Source: Owenia fusiformis (taxonomy: Eukaryota; Annelida; Polychaeta; Sabellida; Oweniidae). Taken from it: DNA of 64,000 bases. Shown one piece after another: positions 61,301-64,000 of this stretch (positions are counted from its first letter, which is position 1; each line of letters begins with the position of its first letter). The notes under the pieces are model-generated. The model was given only the letters and a program-made list of their open reading frames with translations, had not been told where the DNA came from and did not search any database. The translations under genes were made by a program, and so were the position numbers. The DNA is taken from NCBI GenBank assembly GCA_903813345.2, contig CAIIXF020000002.1, forward strand, positions 28,777,223 to 28,841,222. Reading direction: 5' to 3'.

Positions 61301-63938
61301 ATTTTTGTAGGACTCTTTATTACTTAATAATACTAGGAGCCCAAACACCAAATTTTGAGACCCAAATCCCATGTGAAATTTACCCATGCTTTGACTGAAA
61401 AATTGTGATTTTCACAGTTTTGTCCGATTTTCAATAGATTACTGTCTCCATTTTCCTGGTATAATATGTTTCTATTTTTTCATGATAAATATTTTTGGAT
61501 GACTCTTTATTACTTCATAATACTAGGAACCCATACACCAAATTTTGAGACCCAAATCCCATGGGAAATTTACCCATGGTTTGACTGAAAAATTGTGATT
61601 TTCACATTTTTTCCGATTTTCAATAAATTGCTGTCTCCATTTTCCTGGTACGATATGTTTTTATAATAAACATTTTTGAGGACTCTTTATTACTTCATAA
61701 TACTAAAAACCCATACACCAAATATCCACCAAATTTTGAGACCCAAATCCAATGAGAACGTTACCCATGCTTTGACTGAAAACTGGTGCTTATGATAGCT
61801 TATGATGTCTGTTTTAGGGGCATAATATGTTAATAAACATTATGGTAATTCCTTCTTAATCCAAAGAAACACCTAAATATCAAGACTTTAAGTCTTATTG
61901 AAAGGCGACAAATTCAGTAGTTTGGGGAAAATTTAGGATCTTTATTTTACTTGTACATTTATATACTGTGGTTAATATTAAGAAGTGATGACTCGACAGC
62001 AACTCAAATGCCTTGAAGATTTGGTTTGTTGGTTTCAGTAGGGATACATCACAGGACTTTGTTTGGATTTGTGTGAGATGTCATATTCTTTCTCACATCT
62101 TTGCAGGGTAAGGTCAAATATCAAATCTGATTTTCTTTGGAGAAATGATTTTTTGATTGATCAATGTATCAATGGCATGGTCTCTGTTGTAACCAGTAAG
62201 CCTGTACCAAATCTTCAAGGGATTCGAGCTTCCATTGAGCTTTGTCATTTCTCTGAAAATGTTCATGCCCTGAAAGTACACAATGTAGAATATTGGAAGA
62301 GCAATGAGAAACACTTAAGGTAATTCTGTATGTTCAGAAATTTTAAGTGGAGTCCAATGTTATTTCTGGAACTCATTCCATACTTGGTCAGCTCTTTCAA
62401 TTTTACACTGAGTTCAAATATGTATTTAGATTATTAGTTGATGGTTAGTAATTTTCTATAATGTACTATGTGCTATGTTTATACACTGTTTGTGCATCTG
62501 AATGGAATGAGTTATGTGTTCCTGAAAAAACACGGGGCTCCAATTAGGAAGCCATTAAAACTGAAAATAAGGAATTACCTTAAAGTACTATATAACCATC
62601 TTTCACGATGTAACGTATGTAAGGCCAAACAGGATAATTAAGACAACGTGTAATACAATTTATTACAAATTGCACATCACACAACAATGATATGGTGCTC
62701 TAAACGACAAAAATCAAAAGTATATGATCAAAGCAAACGTGAATTTCCCATGGGGTTCAGGTCTAAACATTTGGTACATATTAAATGTATGGGTTCCTAG
62801 TATTAAGAATGTATTAATGTCCTCCTAAAATGTTTAAAAACTAAATATAAGATTAATGTTGATCTATTGAAAATAGGAGAAAATTCGCAGAAAATCACAA
62901 ATTTTGGGTTGAAGCATGAATTAATTTCTCATGGGGCCAGGGTCTCAAAATTTGTTGCATATTTGGGGTATGGGTTCCACGTATTATGAAGTAATAAAGA
63001 GTCCTCCCAAAATGTTTATTATAAAAAATAGAAACATATAATACCAGGAAAATAGAGATGTATTGTATTGTATATGAAATAACCCAATTTTTCAGTCGAA
63101 GCGTGGGTTTTCCCATGGGATTTGGGTCTCAAAATTTGATGTATGGGTTCTTAAGTATTATGAAGTAATAAAGAGTCATCCAAAAATATTTATTATGAAA
63201 AGACATCTACCATTTTATACCAGGAAAATGGAGATGGCAATTTATCGAAAATAGCAAAAAATCATGAAATTACCGAATTTTCAGTCGAAGCGTGGGTAAA
63301 TTTCCCATGTGATTTGGGTCTTAAAATTTGGTGTGCAGGTGTTTTAGGTCATGGACAACAGTAAGTGAAATGAGGAAGATGATCTGAAACAAAGTTGGTT
63401 TTTCGCCATATTTTGGACCACCCTAACCAACAGGTGGTAAGAGGTTGTCGTAAGAATGCCTTGTTTATTATATAAAACCTCAGTTATCTGGCCCATATCC
63501 AGGGGGAGCGGGGGAGCAGTCACTCCCCCCCCCCCCGGCCAGAAATGTTATCAAAATCATGCAGTTTTTCACCATTCTGAGCACTTTTTGCTTGATTTTT
63601 TAGCCAAATCTGTCATAAAGGTTCCCCCCTTCGGCAAAAGGTCCCCTTTAGTAAAACCACTCCCATCTTGGTAAAAGCTGGCCATGGGCCTGGTTCGAAG
63701 ATCTATTGCAAACATCTATGTACGTATACTGCTTTTATCATTTCAGCCTGAAATTGGTCCATCTAAAGATGAGGTGATATTTGAGCATGCATTCAAGTTT
63801 GCAATAACTGTACTCTGCATCGCCTGTCCCTGTGCCCTGGGGCTAGCTACCCCCACTGCCGTCATGGTAGGCACAGGGGTAGGGGCCACTAATGGGATAT
63901 TGATCAAGGGAGGAGAGCCCCTGGAAACAGCACATAAG
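34322..63938 (+). CDS. ATP7: ATP7-type copper-transporting P1B-ATPase (20 exons, 3' end outside window)
   Basis: ATP7 pumps Cu(I) from cytosol into the trans-Golgi lumen, or out of the cell, at the cost of ATP. Exons: 34322-34426, 40584-40689, 41151-41281, 41684-41867, 42198-42533, 43045-43194, 43380-43595, 44008-44178, 44411-44554, 44778-44941, 48204-48267, 48644-48741, 50081-50160, 50495-50616, 51457-51578, 55400-55633, 55871-56047, 56435-56632, 57399-57533, 63747-63938. All phases match (3129 nt, 1043 codons). Seven N-terminal heavy-metal domains with GMxCxxC are followed by the membrane region, the actuator domain (TGEAMP in exon 18) and the copper-site helix [14 protein letters not shown] in exon 20. 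The phosphorylation DKTGT, ATP-binding domain and C-terminus lie beyond the right edge. The start codon follows an acceptor at 34290, so a 5' UTR exon exists upstream. It is the single invertebrate-type ATP7 rather than clearly ATP7A or ATP7B. Confidence 0.95.
34445..34647. mobile_element. CAGGCCCG-family TIR element, 203 bp
   Basis: The ends CAGGCCCGTAGCCAGG and CCTGGCTACGGGCCTG are flanked by TTGAA (34440-34444 and 34648-34652), a 5-bp target duplication like that of the copy at 9124. It sits only 18 bp after the ATP7 exon 1 donor. Confidence 0.8.
34653..40583. other. ATP7 intron 1, AT-rich with dispersed elements
   Basis: Holds a degenerate CAGTG-family copy (about 34785-34960), three CAGTAAAACC-family elements (36914-37088, 37866-38053, 38980-39233), a 67-bp tandem array and a C-run at 40431-40444. 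About 34970-36900 and 39780-40430 show no recognisable feature. Confidence 0.55.
39289..39750. repeat. 67-bp minisatellite, about seven copies
   Basis: The unit contains TTCTTATTAATCATCAAAG, CTTGAGTTAGGACTAAGAGG and AACATTACGCTTTAGAT; copies differ by a few bases and one lacks a few. It lies mid-intron in ATP7 intron 1, away from exons. Confidence 0.9.
44228..44410 (+). repeat. 42-bp acceptor-containing repeat before ATP7 exon 9
   Basis: About four copies of a 42-bp unit, TTTCATGGAGTATTTTCAGG then TTTAAACAGAATACAATTTT, lead straight into the real acceptor TTATTTTCAG|GTTCAG at 44410. Each unit ends its T-rich part with TTTTCAGGTT, the same string as the true splice site. The unit length keeps frame, so a periodic frame is open through it. 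Confidence 0.85.
44585..44777 (+). repeat. Short tandem repeat ending at the ATP7 exon 10 acceptor
   Basis: Irregular units of 17-25 bp built on ACAATTATATCCCATAATTT fill the whole of intron 9 and end in CCCATAATTTCAG, the real acceptor at 44777. The acceptor's upstream sequence is thus one member of the array. Confidence 0.75.
45527..46603 (-). CDS. Type II membrane protein, DUF1647-like (glycosyltransferase-like?), nested in ATP7 intron 10
   Basis: One uninterrupted frame of 358 aa. Residues about 9-30 are a hydrophobic signal anchor, followed by a charged, Lys/Arg-rich stem. From about 111 comes [20 protein letters not shown], then [15 protein letters not shown], then KWCNVELN, then [14 protein letters not shown]. 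The 'T(S/A)..H/DF..L..L..S' start and the IVIYDFGL motif resemble the DUF1647 group of invertebrate secretory-pathway proteins, thought to be glycosyltransferase-like. The C-terminal third has low-complexity stretches ([15 protein letters not shown] and a [16 protein letters not shown] repeat) that are not family-typical. No substrate can be inferred. It is antisense to ATP7 and intronless. Confidence 0.6.
   Translation of the reverse strand: MRWYRLSLCLRFPLTFFTCYVLGHTVFTFYQLYTKSIQGTNNILDSHMRKRNVKHHRKLERQLDWIKEREDPGDRKNNLNKTLGKYDRDTEMEQIQNNKHILNFDSIPEEFTFVTTSNSADFKYLRNLVGSIHYNLPSQNIVIYDFGLTQKERGLIAKWCNVELNEAGGNYKNRLVILLNAINEYKKILYVGVKANIRQWPIDGIFQDEDHLFELIDNEGNAVQHRNTEQHGNTAQHSKLFPLYNTRIQGYTKNSHAKNWILRPFVATLKNKENSSNKGGKGSQTAEGPQKAKGPQTDDIQNQAADQTDDLNDMVLSKLIASSKVPIKPSKIKLFNGLFAYDSQLRTDNFRQKIRKCF
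46604..47544. other. Non-coding intron sequence
   Basis: Contains a degenerate CAGTG-family relic at about 47290-47430 (GCACCCACTTGAAATG-type words). The rest is AT-rich with no supported feature; it includes the upstream region of the nested minus-strand gene. Confidence 0.4.
47560..47765. repeat. ~30-bp minisatellite
   Basis: Six to seven diverged units of about 30 bp with the pattern AATCTGAACACCCTGTAATA then GCAAGAG. It lies mid-intron in ATP7 intron 10 and encodes nothing. Confidence 0.7.
48940..49290. mobile_element. Fold-back element around 49.05 kb
   Basis: The central palindrome pairs GCGATATCTGTGGAATA with TATTCCACAGATATCAC. The outer arms hold ATTATCCCATAGTTGAGGTC at left and GATGTCAACTATGGGATAA at right. 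It is non-coding. Confidence 0.6.
49277..49418. mobile_element. Palindromic element of ~140 bp
   Basis: Almost the whole segment is self-complementary: ATCCTATGATTTTTTCATGA at left pairs with CTCAAAATCATAGGATATCC at right, and TTGATATCAATATCTG with AGATATTGATATCAA. The apex is CACTCATTCGCTACGCTCAC. Confidence 0.7.
50606..51205 (+). repeat. 23-bp array of 26 splice-donor copies at the ATP7 exon 14 border
   Basis: Exon 14 ends ..AATACAACAG|GTATGTGCC at 50616/50617. From there the 23-bp unit ACAGGTATGTGCCAATCAGT plus ACA repeats without drift: the GT falls at 50617 and then every 23 bp to 51192, 26 in all. Nearly every unit is identical, and variants include GTATATG and AATTAGT. Each unit therefore holds a full ACAG|GTATGT donor. 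Two frames are open over most or all of the array and the third is broken by the AATTAG variants. Confidence 0.95.
51285..51456 (+). repeat. Tandem acceptor-like units before ATP7 exon 15
   Basis: Five to six units of about 35-40 bp with the pattern AGAATTCATGTTATTGTAG then ATTCCAAAT precede the true acceptor TTGTTATTGTAG|ATTCAAATA at 51456. At least three upstream units carry the same TGTAG|ATTC string. Some units have decayed to TGTAAATTC or TGTTGATTC. Confidence 0.85.
52007..53636 (-). pseudogene. Mab-21/cGAS-like nucleotidyltransferase-fold gene split by a transposon
   Basis: Two minus-strand frames, 53636 to about 52982 (219 codons) and about 52491 to 52007 (160 codons), flank the element at 52494-52979. 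Leaving out the element and one TA puts them in one frame of about 379 aa, the usual size of the Mab-21 family. Residues 98-110 have Gly-Ser then Asp-x-Asp ([13 protein letters not shown]), a nucleotidyltransferase signature, though the Gly-Ser to Asp spacing is shorter than in cGAS. The helical part ([30 protein letters not shown]) has the Mab-21 C-lobe pattern. The family call is tentative. The gene is intronless, antisense in ATP7 intron 15, and interrupted in this haplotype. A truncated first product or splicing of the element cannot be excluded. Confidence 0.5.
52494..52979. mobile_element. TA-flanked TIR element (mariner-like MITE), 486 bp
   Basis: The inverted ends CAGGGTGTCCCGAAAGTATG extend to about 85 bp on each side with few mismatches, and TA flanks both ends (52492-52493 and 52980-52981). 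The interior is non-coding. End sequence and TA target fit Tc1/mariner-type MITEs. The high similarity of the arms suggests a fairly recent insertion. Confidence 0.8.
54405..54640. repeat. 26-bp minisatellite, about nine copies
   Basis: The unit TTACAATACAGTAAATTACT plus AATATG is repeated with small changes in ATP7 intron 15, away from exons. Confidence 0.85.
54645..55399. other. Non-coding intron sequence
   Basis: AT-rich end of ATP7 intron 15 leading to the acceptor GATTTCCAG at 55399. No element or gene is seen. Confidence 0.4.
56850..57031. mobile_element. TIR element with ATTA flanks, 182 bp
   Basis: The left end CACCCAGGGCGGGCTATCAA and right end TTGATAATCCACCCTGGGTG are inverted copies, and ATCCTTAT/ATAAGGAT also pair. 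ATTA lies on both sides (56846-56849 and 57032-57035). It is in ATP7 intron 18. Confidence 0.65.
57054..57398 (+). repeat. 73-bp repeat that copies the ATP7 exon 19 acceptor
   Basis: Units in exact 73-bp register contain CATTATTTTAG|GACCCTATAC then AAACGTTACC. Acceptor AGs end at 57106, 57179, 57252 and 57325, and the real one at 57398 is followed by GCCCCTATACAAGCGTTAGC. The decoy units thus include the start of exon 19 (Asp-Pro-Ile-Gln-Thr-Leu against the real Ala-Pro-Ile-Gln-Ala-Leu). They reach a stop after 17 codons. Confidence 0.95.
58136..59104 (+). CDS. Class A (rhodopsin-type) GPCR, MECA/adenosine-receptor-like, nested in ATP7 intron 19
   Basis: An intronless 322-aa plasma-membrane receptor with seven hydrophobic segments. 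N-glycosylation sites NLT and NGT lie at residues 6 and 12. Landmarks: Asp76 in NLSVVDF (2.50), Cys107 at the top of helix 3, Glu-Arg-Tyr 131-133, Trp in IAIGWTHS (4.50), CWTP in helix 6 and NPFIY in helix 7. The helix-8 run [15 protein letters not shown] ends in a Cys that may be palmitoylated. The helix-8 and NPFIYAW pattern resembles adenosine/melanocortin-type receptors. Odd points: helix 1 has Gly-His-Gly where Gly-Asn is nearly invariant, and helix 5 lacks the usual proline. The ligand is unknown. It is on the same strand as ATP7; expression must come from its own promoter. Confidence 0.85.
   Translation: MKMSPNLTDNENGTQNSIWISASGHTMRDSYIFWVVYILLILTILFGHGLVIAAICKFERLRTKTNILLVNLSVVDFLCGIFYSVFRSAFFLLENSYLPDLIIEYLCLAGWTFSTFICALSLYILTVATIERYIKISYPYHYESLVTKKIIILSIAIGWTHSLTLSLPIFWFNTYIDVNTCHKPVYVNIHSIVILVLATMCLVIINVLYVRLFILALQHSRKIKATDVQPADADKKPIMNRSTKTVASVICSLYICWTPFILTTVLHKTVGSVTTPSWLHIMDTISHIILLLSFALNPFIYAWRDREFNEAFRKMLCRKRMQ
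59152..59230 (+). repeat. tRNA-derived SINE head
   Basis: TGGCCGAATCAGTAGAGCG resembles an A box and GGTTCGATTCC is a perfect B box, about 35 bp apart. CCCT near the start pairs with AGGG near the end (ACAGGGCA), as in a worn acceptor stem. The anticodon and T stems have mismatches, so it is not a functional tRNA. A related copy is on the minus strand at 28397-28465. Confidence 0.55.
59320..59415. repeat. Short CAACTCGTACCCAAGA repeat
   Basis: Four imperfect copies of a ~20-bp unit (CAACTCGTACCCAAGACAAG and relatives). No further context is recognised. Confidence 0.55.
59420..60306. other. Non-coding intron sequence
   Basis: AT-rich part of ATP7 intron 19. Open frames here have no domain-like pattern and are not proposed as genes. 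Confidence 0.4.
60307..60788. mobile_element. TA-flanked TIR element, 482 bp
   Basis: The ends CTGTAGATTGGGTTAATTTG and CAAATTAACCCAATCTACAG are exact inverse copies, with TA at 60305-60306 and 60789-60790. GGCGAA/TTCGCC words fill the arms. It is non-coding and fits the Tc1/mariner group by its flanks. Confidence 0.75.
61064..63424. mobile_element. MULE-like element, 2.36 kb, long repeat-built TIRs
   Basis: The ends AGGGTGGTCCAAAATATGGC and GCCATATTTTGGACCACCCT are inverted. The direct repeat AACCAACAG flanks it (61055-61063 and 63425-63433), a 9-bp target duplication. The arms are several hundred bp, made of ~220-bp subunits with AAATCCCATGGGAAATTTAC and TTCCTGGTATAAAATGTTTC. The unique centre (about 61860-62620) has no transposase. 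Long TIRs with a 9-bp duplication are typical of Mutator-like elements. It is inserted in an ATGTCACCAC-family repeat (60995-63470) in ATP7 intron 19. Confidence 0.75.
62107..62319 (+). other. Exon-like segment inside the MULE-like element
   Basis: An open segment of 71 codons lies between an acceptor-like TTTCTCACATCTTTGCAG and a donor-like ACTTAAG|GTAATT. The composition is protein-like ([20 protein letters not shown], then [19 protein letters not shown]). The product is not recognised. It may be a captured host exon, or chance. Confidence 0.25.
63485..63690. mobile_element. Diverged CAGGCCCG-family copy
   Basis: CTGGCCCATATCCAGGGGGA at left and GCTGGCCATGGGCCTGG at right resemble the ends of the elements at 9124 and 34445. 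The inner ATCATGCAGTTTTTCACC word is shared with them. It lies about 60 bp before ATP7 exon 20. Confidence 0.55.
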
Positions 63939-64000
63939 GTATGCTCCCATCATATTTCATATGTTTAGTATGCATGTTTCGATGTAAGGATCCGTCATCC

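Larger units (their letters stand above)
50495..63938 (+). other. ATP7: ATP7 membrane and actuator region (exons 14-20)
   Basis: Exon 14 encodes the first membrane helix ([20 protein letters not shown]) and part of a luminal loop. Exon 15 completes the loop and starts the next helix. Exon 16 carries the [15 protein letters not shown] platform segment, the next helices and the [10 protein letters not shown] end. Exons 17-18 form the actuator domain with [11 protein letters not shown] and the TGE dephosphorylation loop. Exon 19 is a helix with [10 protein letters not shown]. Exon 20 holds the ion-path CPC. The 14/15 junction, and thus the short luminal loop, is where the donor and acceptor arrays sit. 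Confidence 0.88.

Overview
The window is animal nuclear DNA. Coding sequence is split into many short exons with GT..AG borders, the introns are AT-rich and full of repeats, and there are no operons or bacterial signals. The protein families (ATP7 copper ATPase, ALG11, UTP18, a Gal3ST-like sulfotransferase, a rhodopsin-class GPCR) are metazoan. The repeat content (many short inverted-repeat DNA elements, minisatellites, a repeat bounded by ATGTCACCAC-type ends) suggests a marine invertebrate, most likely a lophotrochozoan such as a mollusc. That last step is inference.

Layout. 1-4850: repeat-rich sequence with the 3' end of a LINE and a ~305-bp tandem repeat. 4905-22440 (+): complete 13-exon UTP18 gene, 494 codons plus stop, with an intronless Gal3ST-like sulfotransferase (7830-9074, -) in intron 2. 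24061-27085 (-): ALG11 in three coding exons, 478 codons plus stop, convergent with UTP18. 27100-34290: non-coding stretch between ALG11 and ATP7, with a possible promoter near 29.0 kb and a 1.4-kb inverted-repeat element. 34322 to the right edge (+): ATP7-type copper P1B-ATPase; 20 exons join in frame (1043 codons) and the gene runs out of the window after the CPC segment. Three more intronless genes lie in ATP7 introns: a DUF1647-like type II membrane protein (45527-46603, -), a Mab-21/cGAS-like nucleotidyltransferase-fold gene split by a transposon (52007-53636, -), and a MECA-like GPCR (58136-59104, +).

How they relate. The genes share no single pathway: UTP18 serves 18S rRNA processing, ALG11 builds the lipid-linked N-glycan precursor on the ER, and ATP7 loads copper into the secretory pathway. 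ALG11 and ATP7 are head to head, as ALG11 and ATP7B are in human.

The most unusual signal is a set of minisatellites that start at splice junctions. The 5' splice site of ATP7 exon 14 is repeated 26 times in exact 23-bp register. The 3' splice site of exon 19 is repeated five times in exact 73-bp register, with its exon start included. The acceptor regions of exons 9, 10 and 15 are also tandemly repeated, and an ALG11 array starts a few bases after a donor. This looks like tandem expansion seeded at exon-intron borders and could create alternative splice sites. Other points of note are seven (not six) metal-binding domains in ATP7, a TA-flanked element that splits a gene exactly in frame, a MULE-like element with a 9-bp target duplication and an exon-like insert, and an inverted-repeat element carrying a TATA box and a small ORF.
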